Source: Anaerolineales bacterium UBA6663 (GTDB taxonomy: Bacteria > Chloroflexota > Anaerolineae > Anaerolineales > UBA6663). From it: a stretch of DNA of 24,164 nt. The stretch is from the NCBI GenBank assembly GCA_002455335.1, contig DKKP01000065.1:379-24542 (forward strand). Reading direction: 5' to 3'. The notes below the pieces were generated by a model, which was not told the origin of the DNA, made no database searches, and worked only from the letters and a program-made list of their open reading frames with translations. Below, one piece after another: positions 14,580 through 22,295 of the stretch; the stretch's first letter is position 1, and each line of letters opens with the position of its first letter. The position numbers and the translations under genes are program-made.

Positions 14580-17435
14580 ATGGCACTGACATCTCCTCCA
14601 AACACCCCAAACCCCTCGGATGCGTTTCACGCCCAGAGCCTCGAGCAGGTCGCTCAGGTGCTCGACACGCGGCTCGATCATGGCCTGACCCTGGCCGAGG
14701 CCCAGGCCCGGCTGACCCAGCATGGTCCCAATGAGTTGCCCGAGCAGCCGCCGACGCCACTCTGGCGGCGTATCGTCGATCAGCTGAAAGACTTCGTCGT
14801 TCTTTTGCTCATCGGCGCGGCCGTGATCTCGCTCGCGCTGGGCGACACCGCCGAGGCGGTGGCCATCCTGGCGATCGTGGTGCTCAACGCCGTGATCGGC
14901 GTGATCCAGGAGTCGCGCGCCGAGGCCTCGCTCGCCGCGCTGAAGAAGTTGGCGGCGCCCGAGGCCCGGGTGGTGCGCGACGGCCAACATCTGAACGTGC
15001 CGGCGCGTGAGCTCGTCCCCGGCGACATCGTCTCGCTCGAAGCCGGCAACTTCGTGCCGGCCGACCTGCGGCTTGTCGAGTCGGTCAACCTGCGGATCGA
15101 AGAGGCGGCGCTCACCGGCGAGTCGGTGCCGGCCGAGAAGCGCGCGGCGTTGACCATCGATCGCGACGCCCCGCTCGGCGATCGCGCCAACACCGCTTTT
15201 TCGGGCACACTTGTGGCCAATGGCCGCGGCACGGGCGTGGTGATCGCCACTGGCACGTCGACCCAGATCGGCCTGATCGCCCAGATGCTGGCCGCTGTCG
15301 AGGTCGAAGACACGCCGCTGCAGAAGCGACTCGACGGCCTGGGCCGGCAGCTGAGCATCGGGGCGCTGGTCGTGGTGGCCGCGGTCTTCACGATCGGCGT
15401 GCTGCGCGGCGCCGACTTGCTCGAGGAGTTCATCATCGCCGTCAGTCTGGCGATCGCGGCTGTGCCCGAGGGGCTGCCGGCCGTGGTGACGATCACGCTT
15501 GCACTCGGCATGCGCGAGATGGTCAACCGCCATGCGCTGATCCGGCGACTGGCATCGGTCGAGACGCTCGGCTCGGCGAGCGTGATCTGCTCAGACAAGA
15601 CGGGCACGCTGACCCAGAACGCCATGACCGTCACCCATCTTTGGGTCGACGGCGAGACCTTTACCGTCACGGGCGACGGCTATCAGCCCGAGGGCAAATT
15701 TCTGCACGCCGGCGACGACCTCGATTTCTCGAAGAACCCGGCAGTGCTGACCACGCTCTGGGCGGCGCTGCTGGCCAACGACGCCCGGCTCGAGGTCTCA
15801 GGCTCCGACCATGATCGAACGACGTATCGCATGGTCGGCGACCCGACCGAAGGCGCCCTGATCGTGGCGGCGGCCAAGGCCGGGCTGTGGCGCGATCCGC
15901 TGTCGGAGGCCTTCCCGCGCGTGGCCGAGGTGCCGTTCGACTCGGCGCGCAAGACGATGAGCACCCTGCACGGCGTGCATCAGCCGTTGCCCGAGTTCAG
16001 CCCGTTCAACAAGCCCGGCGAGGCGCCGCCGCACGTGCTTGTGGTCAAGGGCGCTCCGGATGTGGTGCTGGCGGGGTGCACGGCGATGCAACGCATCGGC
16101 GACGAGCCCAAGCCGTTGACCGATGAGCGCCGCGCGCGCATCCTGGCGGCCAACACCGCCTTTGCCGGGCAGGCGCTCCGCGTGCTGGCCGTGGCCTATC
16201 GCGCCTTCACCGATGCGCCCGAGGCGCTCTCGGCCGAGAACGCCGAGCATGACCTGGTCTTCGTCGGCCTGGTGGGCATGATCGACCCGGCGCGGCCCGA
16301 GGTGGCGCCTGCGCTCAAACATGCGCGTGAGGCCGGGATCCGCACGGTGATGATCACCGGCGACTTCCCCGACACGGCGGAGGCGATCGCGCGCACGATC
16401 GGGCTGTTGCGCCCGGGCGGCAAGGTGTTGCCGGGCGCCGCGCTCGACGGTCTCGACGGGGCCGGGCTGCAAAAGGCGGTGGCCGAGACCGATGTGTTCG
16501 CGCGCGTCTCGCCGGCGCACAAGGTCAAGATCGTCGACGCCCTACAGCAGGGCGGGGCTGTGGTGGCCATGACCGGCGACGGCGTCAATGACGCGCCGGC
16601 GCTCAAGCGCTCCGACATCGGCGTGGCGATGGGCCTGACAGGCACCGACGTCGCCAAGGGCGCCGCCGACATGGTGCTGACCGACGACAACTACGCGTCG
16701 ATCGTGGCGGCCGTCGAGCAGGGGCGGATCATCTACGCCAACATCCGCAAGTTCGTGTTCTTCTTGCTCAGCTCGAACATCGCCGAGATCATGATCATCT
16801 TCCTGGCGACGCTTGCCGGGCTGCCGACGCCGTTGACGGCCATCCAGTTGCTCTGGCTCAACCTGATCACCGACGGCGCGCCCGCGCTCGCGCTGGCCAT
16901 GGAGAAGGGCGACCCGGATGTCATGCAGTATCCGCCGCGCCCCAAGACCGAGCCGATCGTCAACGGGCCGATGAGCCTGGGCATCGTCGTCCAGACGATC
17001 GCGCAGACTTCGGTGACGCTCGGCGCCTTCGTCGTCGGGCTGGGCTTTGCGTTGCAGTCGGCCGGTCTGGGTGGCCTTGAGGCCGTGCTGGGCTTCGACT
17101 GGGGATCGCTGGTCGGTGAGCAAAAAGAACTGCTGATCCGTAGCGGCGAGACCATGGCCTTTGCGACGCTGTCGCTGGCCGAGCTCTTCCGGGCCTTTAC
17201 GGTTCGGTCGGAGCGGGCCTCGCTCTTGACGATCGGGCTGTTCTCGAACCGGTCGATGCTGTGGGCCGTCGGGTTGTCGCTCACGCTGTTGATGCTCGTC
17301 ATCAACGTGCCGTTCCTGCAGCCGTTCTTCAACACCCACTGGCTGACGGCGACCGAGTGGGCGATCGTAGGTGTTCTGGCCGTGATCCCGGCGATCGCCG
17401 AAGAATTGACCAAGGCCTATCTCCGACGCAAGTAA
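14580..17435 (+). CDS. P-type Ca2+-transporting ATPase (type II, SERCA/PMR1-like)
   Basis: 951 aa. The N-terminal cation-ATPase domain (GLTLAEAQARLTQHGPNEL) precedes the actuator with TGES (179-182), the phosphorylation site DKTGTLT (Asp339), the nucleotide-binding region (KGAPDVVL) and the hinge TGDGVND (665-671). Ion-binding helices look type II: VAAVPEGLPAV in M4, LLSSNIAEI in M5 and LLWLNLITDGAPALAL in M6, with the Asn/Thr/Asp set used by Ca2+ pumps. About ten membrane helices are expected, and no N-terminal CxxC heavy-metal domain is present. It probably exports Ca2+ (or Mn2+) from the cytoplasm. ATG at 14580 matches the conserved N-terminus; the frame is open to 14397 without homology. 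It is divergent from the ArsR gene, but the operator is about 180 bp away, so co-regulation is uncertain. Confidence 0.95.
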   Translation: MALTSPPNTPNPSDAFHAQSLEQVAQVLDTRLDHGLTLAEAQARLTQHGPNELPEQPPTPLWRRIVDQLKDFVVLLLIGAAVISLALGDTAEAVAILAIVVLNAVIGVIQESRAEASLAALKKLAAPEARVVRDGQHLNVPARELVPGDIVSLEAGNFVPADLRLVESVNLRIEEAALTGESVPAEKRAALTIDRDAPLGDRANTAFSGTLVANGRGTGVVIATGTSTQIGLIAQMLAAVEVEDTPLQKRLDGLGRQLSIGALVVVAAVFTIGVLRGADLLEEFIIAVSLAIAAVPEGLPAVVTITLALGMREMVNRHALIRRLASVETLGSASVICSDKTGTLTQNAMTVTHLWVDGETFTVTGDGYQPEGKFLHAGDDLDFSKNPAVLTTLWAALLANDARLEVSGSDHDRTTYRMVGDPTEGALIVAAAKAGLWRDPLSEAFPRVAEVPFDSARKTMSTLHGVHQPLPEFSPFNKPGEAPPHVLVVKGAPDVVLAGCTAMQRIGDEPKPLTDERRARILAANTAFAGQALRVLAVAYRAFTDAPEALSAENAEHDLVFVGLVGMIDPARPEVAPALKHAREAGIRTVMITGDFPDTAEAIARTIGLLRPGGKVLPGAALDGLDGAGLQKAVAETDVFARVSPAHKVKIVDALQQGGAVVAMTGDGVNDAPALKRSDIGVAMGLTGTDVAKGAADMVLTDDNYASIVAAVEQGRIIYANIRKFVFFLLSSNIAEIMIIFLATLAGLPTPLTAIQLLWLNLITDGAPALALAMEKGDPDVMQYPPRPKTEPIVNGPMSLGIVVQTIAQTSVTLGAFVVGLGFALQSAGLGGLEAVLGFDWGSLVGEQKELLIRSGETMAFATLSLAELFRAFTVRSERASLLTIGLFSNRSMLWAVGLSLTLLMLVINVPFLQPFFNTHWLTATEWAIVGVLAVIPAIAEELTKAYLRRK

Positions 17436-17440
17436 CACTT

Positions 17441-17477
17441 CCGTGTGGGGCGGCTCCGCAGGAACCGCCCCACACGG
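17441..17477 (+). terminator. 13-bp perfect hairpin after the ATPase stop
   Basis: CCGTGTGGGGCGG (17441-17453) and CCGCCCCACACGG (17465-17477) flank an 11-nt loop. The hairpin starts 5 nt after the stop and has no U-tract. Confidence 0.65.
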
Positions 17478-17480
17478 CGA

Positions 17481-17486
17481 TACACT
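17481..17486 (+). promoter_or_regulatory. -10-like TACACT before the HEPN-like gene
   Basis: TACACT ends 6 nt before ATG 17493. No Shine-Dalgarno is present, and the hairpin at 17441-17477 should block read-through from the ATPase gene, so a leaderless transcript is plausible. Confidence 0.4.
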
Positions 17487-17492
17487 CCGACT

Positions 17493-17816
17493 ATGACCCC
17501 TCATGAAGAAATGCGGGCTGCCGAAGCAGCGCGGGCGGCTGGCAATGAAGGCAAGGCGCGTGTCTGCGCGCGACGGGGCGCGGGCTACGCGGTGCGCATG
17601 CACTACAGGCGCGTCAACGGCGCTGGCTGGGGCGGCGATGCCTTTCATCAACTCAAGGTGTTGCGCGACGACGTGACCCAACCCGAGACCTTGCGGGCTG
17701 CCGCCCGACGCCTGACCACCCAGGTCAATCACGACCACGCGATGCCGTTCGCTGAGGATGTGCTCGATGACGCGCGGGCGTTGATCGCGGCCTACGTCGA
17801 CGCACCAACGGCCTGA
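17493..17816 (+). CDS. Small HEPN-like protein of unknown function
   Basis: 107 aa, helical. The N-terminus (EEMRAAEAARAAGNEGKARVCARRGAGYAV) resembles small HEPN-domain-like proteins that carry a GNxGKARVCARRAAG stretch. A middle FHQLKVLRDD and a C-terminal DVLDDARALIAAYV are consistent with a helical bundle. I do not see a canonical RxxxxH ribonuclease motif with confidence, and no adjacent MNT-type nucleotidyltransferase, so a toxin role is not supported. The ATG at 17493 begins the recognisable segment; a GTG at 17445 would start inside the hairpin. Confidence 0.65.
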   Translation: MTPHEEMRAAEAARAAGNEGKARVCARRGAGYAVRMHYRRVNGAGWGGDAFHQLKVLRDDVTQPETLRAAARRLTTQVNHDHAMPFAEDVLDDARALIAAYVDAPTA

Positions 17817-17856
17817 CCGCCCTCGGCTGAGGTGTCTTGGCCGCGGATGACGCGGC

Positions 17857-17884
17857 TTGCGCCCGATCGGCCGCCAGGGCGCAA
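17857..17884 (+). terminator. 8-bp hairpin downstream of the HEPN-like gene
   Basis: TTGCGCCC (17857-17864) pairs with GGGCGCAA (17877-17884) around a 12-nt loop, 40 nt after the stop. No U-tract follows. Confidence 0.4.
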
Positions 17885-17942
17885 CGCGCATGCCCTCCGG
17901 GCCACTGAGGAGCTCATCTGCGAAACCCGCGCAATCCGCGGC

Positions 17943-17948
17943 TAGAAT
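17943..17948 (+). promoter_or_regulatory. -10-like TAGAAT before the DUF1684 gene
   Basis: TAGAAT in a GGCTAGAATG context, closely like the one before the BtrH_N-like gene (CGCTAGAATG, 22837-22845). It lies 39 nt before the GTG start. The -35 is unclear. Confidence 0.35.
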
Positions 17949-17987
17949 GGGCGGCCGATACAGCGTGCGTGAACTCGGGGAGGCGCA

Positions 17988-18509
17988 GTGACCACAGAGC
18001 TCGAAGACTTCCGTTACGACAAAGATCAGTTCTTCAAGCGGCATCCGCAATCACCGCTGACACCGGCGCAGCAACGCGTCTTCACCGGTTTGAGCTACTT
18101 CGCGGAAGATCCCGCGCTGCGCTTTGAACTCACGGTCGAGCCGCTCGCCGAGCGCGAGCCGATCGAGATCCAGACTTCGACCGGCGAGGTGCGAGTGTAT
18201 CAGCGCTATGGCAGGGTCAGGTTCGAGGTCGAGGGCCAGGCGGTCGCGCTGACGCTGTATCAGACGCCACACGGCTTCTTTCTGCCCTTTGTCGACGCGC
18301 TTGCCGGAACCGAGACCTACCCGGCCGGACGTTACCTCGATCCTGAGCCGCTGGCTGACGGTCGGTTTCTGGTCGATTTCAATCTGGCTTACAACCCCTA
18401 CTGCGCGTATAACGACGGCTACTCGTGCCCGTTGACCCCGTTCGAGAACCGCCTCAAGGTGCCGATCCGCGCGGGCGAGAAGCTCTTTCCCGACGCCGAA
18501 CACGCCTGA
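17988..18509 (+). CDS. DUF1684 family protein
   Basis: 173 aa. The family hallmarks are in place: FVDALAGTETYPAGRYL (about residues 101-117), DFNLAYNPYCAYNDGYSCPLTPFENRLKVPIRAGEK (about 130-165) and an upstream RVYQRYGRVRFEVEGQ strand region. DUF1684 proteins are widespread, mostly single-domain and uncharacterised; the Cys pair at 139 and 147 and the invariant Asn-Pro segment could form a binding site, which is inference. Translation starts at GTG 17988 after a strong GGGGAGG. Confidence 0.9.
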   Translation: MTTELEDFRYDKDQFFKRHPQSPLTPAQQRVFTGLSYFAEDPALRFELTVEPLAEREPIEIQTSTGEVRVYQRYGRVRFEVEGQAVALTLYQTPHGFFLPFVDALAGTETYPAGRYLDPEPLADGRFLVDFNLAYNPYCAYNDGYSCPLTPFENRLKVPIRAGEKLFPDAEHA

Positions 18510-18715
18510 CCGTCAGAGCCTCTTCCGGCGTCGAAGCCCTGGCTGCCCGACCGCAAGCAGCAGACTGTGCCCACCACCGAATTTGTCAGAAGATTGGGCG
18601 ACCCTTGACCGACTCGGCTGGTTAGCCTGACAGCCTCATGCTTCGTTTCGCAGTACACTGAAAAAGCCGACACCGCATGGGGCGAGGCCGGTACAGAACC
18701 GGAAGGAGGGCGCCC

Positions 18716-19405
18716 ATGAACCCCACATCGATGTCCAGAGAACGTCTATGGGCCCAGGTCGTCATCCGCATGATCTTGTTCGTCCCGCTGATGGTGGCGA
18801 TCGTGTTTTGGCCGGCCGGCACGCTGGCCTTTTGGGAGGGCTGGGTCTATCTGGCTGTCTTGTACCTGCCGGCGCTTTACATGATGGGCTGGCTCCTCAA
18901 ACACAGCCCGGCCTTGCTTGAGCGCCGGATGAACCTGCGTGAACGGACCGGCGGGCAACCTGGTATCGTCATCGTCTCGGGCGTTGTGATGATCGCGGCC
19001 TTCATGCTGCCGGGGCTCGATCATCGCCTGCAGTGGTCGGATGTGCCAACAGCCCTCGTCATCGCGGCGGACCTCATCGTGTTGGCGTCGTACGGGCTTG
19101 TGATGTGGGTGATGCGCACGAATCAATATGCGTCGCGGGTCGTCGAAGTCAGCGCGGCTCAAACGGTCATCAACACCGGGCCCTACGCCGTGGTTCGGCA
19201 TCCGATGTATGTCGGCGTCATAGGCATGATCCTGGCGACACCACTCGCGCTTGGCTCCTTCTGGGCGCTCCTGCCGGCGCTGGGGATCGTGCCGGCGCTT
19301 ATGGCCCGGATCGTCGGCGAGGAGGCCGTGTTGCGACGCGAGTTGGCGGGTTACAGCGCCTATGTTGAGCAGGTACGGTATCGATTAATCCCCGGTGTGT
19401 GGTGA
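18716..19405 (+). CDS. ICMT/PEMT-like integral membrane methyltransferase
   Basis: 229 aa with about five hydrophobic segments (roughly residues 13-31, 41-61, 84-100, 112-133 and 168-198). The C-terminal SAM-binding signature is GPYAVVRHPMYVG (155-167), followed by the Glu pair at 202-203 and a YSAYVEQVRYRLIPGVW tail, as in isoprenylcysteine carboxyl methyltransferase-type and phospholipid methyltransferase-type proteins. Bacterial members act on varied lipophilic substrates; the target here is unknown. ATG at 18716 has GGAGG with good spacing, and a small hairpin (CCGGT/ACCGG) just upstream. The next gene starts 20 nt after the stop. Confidence 0.87.
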   Translation: MNPTSMSRERLWAQVVIRMILFVPLMVAIVFWPAGTLAFWEGWVYLAVLYLPALYMMGWLLKHSPALLERRMNLRERTGGQPGIVIVSGVVMIAAFMLPGLDHRLQWSDVPTALVIAADLIVLASYGLVMWVMRTNQYASRVVEVSAAQTVINTGPYAVVRHPMYVGVIGMILATPLALGSFWALLPALGIVPALMARIVGEEAVLRRELAGYSAYVEQVRYRLIPGVW

Positions 19406-19418
19406 GGCGTGGAGCGAG
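19406..19418 (+). repeat. Post-stop repeat family 2, copy 3 (GGCGTGGAGCGAG)
   Basis: The motif begins at the base directly after the ICMT-like stop, and its end supplies the GAGGG Shine-Dalgarno of the next gene. Confidence 0.5.
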
Positions 19419-19425
19419 GGACACG

Positions 19426-19911
19426 ATGATCACGCTGCAAACAACAGTACACGTCGCGGACCTACGGGGTCAACAGATCTTCGACTTCTTCATGCGGCCG
19501 GACGACGCAACCTATCGACGCTGGTGGCCGGGCACCCATTTGGCGTTTCACGAGCTCGGCCACAGCGCCGGCGACATGGGTCGGCGGCTGTTGATGGACG
19601 AGTTCGTCGGCCGACGGCGCGTTCGGCTTGCGGCTGTCGTGGTGGAAGCTGAGGCGAGCCGGCTTATCGTGTGGCAGCTCGAAAAGGGCGTACGCCTGCC
19701 GGTCTGGGTGCGGTTCGAGCTTGTGGATGATCCACAAGGTGTGTCCGTTACACACACGATCCTGGCGGGGTATGTGGGCCGGGCTGCCGTGTTCGACAAT
19801 GCGATGCGGCTGTATTTCGATGAGGTTTTCGCGCGCGACATGGACGACCACGTGCGCACCGAATTCCCGAAACTGCGGCCGTTACTGGTTGCCCTGGACG
19901 CGGCGTGCTAA
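19426..19911 (+). CDS. SRPBCC (START-like) domain protein
   Basis: 161 aa. The N-terminus (ITLQTTVHVADLRGQQIFDFFMRPDDATYRRWWPG) has the typical beta strand, helix and aromatic pattern of the SRPBCC/polyketide-cyclase fold. Later strands (RLIVWQLEKGVRLPVWVRFELVDDPQGVSVTHTILAGY) line a hydrophobic pocket, and the C-terminal helix (YFDEVFARDMDDHVRTEFPKL) closes it. The ligand is unknown. ATG at 19426 follows GAGGG (19416-19420); an in-frame start at 19399 would overlap the ICMT-like gene. The tight 20-nt spacing suggests co-transcription. Confidence 0.75.
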   Translation: MITLQTTVHVADLRGQQIFDFFMRPDDATYRRWWPGTHLAFHELGHSAGDMGRRLLMDEFVGRRRVRLAAVVVEAEASRLIVWQLEKGVRLPVWVRFELVDDPQGVSVTHTILAGYVGRAAVFDNAMRLYFDEVFARDMDDHVRTEFPKLRPLLVALDAAC

Positions 19912-20081
19912 CGCGCTGACCTGCGCACTTCAGCCATTCCGGATACGGCCGCGGTCGGCCGAATCAGGTTATCCTCATCCGGATGCCCTTCACCAGGCGC
20001 CTTTTGTAGTAGACTTTTTGGAGCGCCGGCACATCCTTCCCATCGGCACAGTTTCCGAGACGACGACAAATTGGAGGCGTG

Positions 20082-20939
20082 ATGATCGCACAACACCCCT
20101 TTGGCGGTACAGGACATTTCAGCTCTCGCGCCCTGTTGGGCGCCGCGGCCTTTGGCCAGACCACGCAGGACGAGACAGACGCCACACTCGAGCTGGCGCT
20201 GCGCTACGGCGTCAACCATGTCGATACCGCCGCGAGCTATGGCGAATCGGAATTGCGCCTCGGCTCCTGGATCCGGCGTCACGGTAAAGGTTTCTTCCTC
20301 GCGACAAAGACCGGCGAGCGCACCAAGGCGGGGGCCCGCGCCGAGCTCGAACGCTCGCTCGAGCGGCTCGGGGTCGATCAGGTCGATCTCTGGCAGCTAC
20401 ACAACCTGGTCGACCAGACCGAATGGGAGACCGCGCTCGGGCCGGGTGGGGCGCTCGAGGCCGCGATCCAGGCGCGTGAAGAGGGCCTTGTGCGCTTCAT
20501 CGGCGTGACAGGCCATGGCCTGCCTGTGGCGCGCCAGCACCTCAAAGCGCTCGATCGCTTCGCCTTCGACTCTGTGCTTGCGCCCTACAGCTACATGCTC
20601 ACGCGTCATCCCGAGTACGCCGCCGATGTACAGGCGTTGCGCGAGACCTGCCTGGCGCGCGGCGTGGCGATGCAGACGATCAAGTCGATCGTGCGCGCGC
20701 CCTGGGACGGCCGCCAACAGACACGCTCGACCTGGTACGAGCCGCTCGAAGATCAGGCCGACATCGACCTGGCTGTGCACTGGGTGCTCGGCCACGAGGA
20801 TGTCTTCCTCAACACCATCGGCGACATTCATGTGCTGCCGCGCGTGCTCGACGCGATCGATCGGTTCCGGAACGCGCCCGATGAGGCCCGGCTGCAGGCG
20901 CTTGTCGAGCGTCTCGAGATGCGCCCGCTCTTTGCCTGA
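20082..20939 (+). CDS. Aldo/keto reductase
   Basis: 285 aa. The catalytic tetrad is visible: Asp48 and Tyr53 (HVDTAASYGESE), Lys76 (FLATKTGER) and His107 (DLWQLHNL). The TIM-barrel pattern continues with EGLVRFIGVTGHG and ends with FLNTIGDIHVLPRVLDAIDRF. These enzymes reduce aldehydes or ketones with NADPH; the substrate is not predictable. The GTG at 20079 and ATG at 20082 are adjacent; GGAGG (20073-20077) is better spaced for ATG 20082. It is about 170 nt downstream of the SRPBCC gene. Confidence 0.92.
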   Translation: MIAQHPFGGTGHFSSRALLGAAAFGQTTQDETDATLELALRYGVNHVDTAASYGESELRLGSWIRRHGKGFFLATKTGERTKAGARAELERSLERLGVDQVDLWQLHNLVDQTEWETALGPGGALEAAIQAREEGLVRFIGVTGHGLPVARQHLKALDRFAFDSVLAPYSYMLTRHPEYAADVQALRETCLARGVAMQTIKSIVRAPWDGRQQTRSTWYEPLEDQADIDLAVHWVLGHEDVFLNTIGDIHVLPRVLDAIDRFRNAPDEARLQALVERLEMRPLFA

Positions 20940-20958
20940 GGGGCAGCAAACCGCTGAC

Positions 20959-20979
20959 GGCGGACAGCAAACAACAGGT
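20959..20979 (+). repeat. Post-stop repeat family 1, copy B
   Basis: This 21-mer starts GGCGGACAGCAAAC and ends AACAGGT, 19 nt after the aldo/keto reductase stop. It is preceded by a partial tandem copy (GGCAGCAAACCGCTGAC, 20942-20958). Confidence 0.55.
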
Positions 20980-21025
20980 GCGTTCAATCGGCGCGCGATC
21001 GACGCAGCGTTCAGGAGGCCCGGCT

Positions 21026-21700
21026 ATGACCACGCGGCTCTATCTCATCCGCCACGGCGCCACACAATTGACGGCCGAGAACCGGTTTTCGGGTCATGTC
21101 GGGGTTGAGCTTTCCGAAGAGGGACGCATGCAGGCCGCGCATCTCGCCGCGCGGTTGGCCGACGATGATGTCACAGCCGTTTACGCCAGCCCGCTCAGCC
21201 GGACGATGGACACAGCCCGGATCATCGGTCAGCCCCACGGGCTGACGCCTGTCGAGCGCGACGGGCTACGCGAGATCAGCCATGGGCGTTGGGAGGGATA
21301 CACCCGGCAGGAGGTCGAGGCATTGTTCCCGGGCGAGTACCCGGCCTGGGAGGAGGATCCGTTCACGTTCGCGCCGGCGGGCGGAGAGAGTGGGGTGCAG
21401 GTGCTGGCTCGGGCGCTGCCCGTGATCCGCGAGATCGTCATGCGGCACGAGGGCCAGAACGTCGTCGTGGTTTCGCACAAAGCCACGCTGCGCTTGTTGA
21501 TCAGCAGTCTGTTGGGGTTTGACGGTCGCGGCTACCGCGATCGGCTCGATCAGGCGCCGGCCTGTCTGAATATCCTGGATTTTCGCGATCCGGTGCGGGC
21601 GCGCTTGATGCTGTTCAACGACATCTCGCACTACACCGACCAGCCGCTGCGCCCGCTGGCGCATCTCTCCAAGTGGTGGGACCCCGGGGCGGGCGCCTAG
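21026..21700 (+). CDS. Histidine phosphatase family protein
   Basis: 224 aa of the phosphoglycerate-mutase-like superfamily. The phosphate pocket is complete: RHG at residues 9-11 (His10 is the nucleophile), Arg59 in SPLSRTMDTA, Glu83 in LREISHGRWEG and His151 in VVVSHKATLR. This looks like a cofactor-independent-of-2,3-BPG, broad-specificity GpmB/CobC-like phosphatase rather than a glycolytic mutase, though sequence alone does not settle the substrate. ATG at 21026 has a perfect AGGAGG (21013-21018) 7 nt upstream; an earlier in-frame ATG at 20978 overlaps repeat copy B and lacks homology. Confidence 0.92.
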   Translation: MTTRLYLIRHGATQLTAENRFSGHVGVELSEEGRMQAAHLAARLADDDVTAVYASPLSRTMDTARIIGQPHGLTPVERDGLREISHGRWEGYTRQEVEALFPGEYPAWEEDPFTFAPAGGESGVQVLARALPVIREIVMRHEGQNVVVVSHKATLRLLISSLLGFDGRGYRDRLDQAPACLNILDFRDPVRARLMLFNDISHYTDQPLRPLAHLSKWWDPGAGA

Positions 21701-21718
21701 AGCGGCGCGGCCGTGGCG

Positions 21719-22228
21719 CTAGGCCGGCGACGATGGCGCCGCAGTCTGGCCTTCGAGCAGCAGCGCTTCGATGTGGCGGGCAGCTTCGGCGAGCGTGAGG
21801 CCGTCGGCGGCCGACCATTCACGCGAGAGGTTGGCGTGCGCCTGGCGAAGCGTCAGCGAGTCGAGCTCGTTGAGCGGCTTGACCCGGGCCCGGGCGGTGA
21901 GATCGCGCACGACCATACACAGGCTGTCAAAAGTCCCCGATTTGAGTTGCTTCAGGAGATCGAGCCGGCGCTGGCGGTGATCGGCGACGAGGTCGGTCGG
22001 GCGCGCCCGGAGGATGGCGCGATAGCGTTCGAGATCGCGTCTGGGGGTCAAGGCGCGGAGTTCGGGAACGCCGGTGCCGGCGACGGGCACCCAGACCGTG
22101 CTCTGATCGAGCACGACCTCATAGTATTGCTGTGGCTCGGCCTTGGCGAAGGCGTTGGTGACGATCCCGGCGATGCGGCCGACACCGTGATTGAGATGCA
22201 CGACCTGTTCATCGACCCGGAACTGCAT
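21719..22228 (-). CDS. CarD family transcriptional regulator
   Basis: 169 aa. The N-terminal RNA-polymerase-interacting domain begins QFRVDEQVVHLNHGVGRIAGIV and includes YYEVVLDQSTVWVPVAG, the usual Tudor-like fold that binds the beta subunit. The C-terminal half is helical and charged, ending near ADGLTLAEAARHIEALL. CarD proteins stabilise open promoter complexes and often control rRNA transcription. ATG at 22228 follows a perfect GGGAGG; a longer in-frame ORF runs into the RRM gene and is not credible. It lies 67 nt downstream of the RRM gene on the same strand, with a 15-bp hairpin in the gap. Confidence 0.9.
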   Translation of the reverse strand: MQFRVDEQVVHLNHGVGRIAGIVTNAFAKAEPQQYYEVVLDQSTVWVPVAGTGVPELRALTPRRDLERYRAILRARPTDLVADHRQRRLDLLKQLKSGTFDSLCMVVRDLTARARVKPLNELDSLTLRQAHANLSREWSAADGLTLAEAARHIEALLLEGQTAAPSSPA

Positions 22229-22252
22229 GACGCCTCCCATGGCAAGCCTGGC

Positions 22253-22287
22253 CCGACTGCGCCGGCCGGTGGGGCCGGCGCAGTCGG
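22253..22287 (-). terminator. 15-bp perfect hairpin between the RRM gene and carD
   Basis: CCGACTGCGCCGGCC (22253-22267) and GGCCGGCGCAGTCGG (22273-22287) flank a 5-nt loop, 8 nt after the RRM stop and about 25 nt before the carD ATG. No U-tract follows, so it may be a partial terminator or a processing site that sets carD level. Confidence 0.6.
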
Positions 22288-22295
22288 TGGGTGAA

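Noticed and set aside
17493..17816. HEPN toxin of a HEPN-MNT module
   Set aside because: No nucleotidyltransferase gene is adjacent and a catalytic RxxxxH motif is not convincing.
16542..18050. 502-aa minus-strand open frame
   Set aside because: It is antisense to the end of the ATPase and crosses the HEPN-like gene and its hairpins. No family features.
19912..20081. Possible promoter or terminator pieces between the SRPBCC and aldo/keto reductase genes
   Set aside because: Small inverted repeats (CCGGAT/ATCCGG, GGCCG/CGGCC) and a TAGACT are present, but spacing and stem lengths are too weak to support a feature.
21701..21718. GC-rich imperfect palindrome between the histidine phosphatase and carD stops
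   Set aside because: The 18-nt gap looks roughly symmetric around CGGCCG, but several mismatches leave no solid stem; not called as a terminator.
21713..22294. 193-aa plus-strand open frame
   Set aside because: It is antisense to carD. The carD frame has a perfect Shine-Dalgarno and the CarD N-terminal signature.
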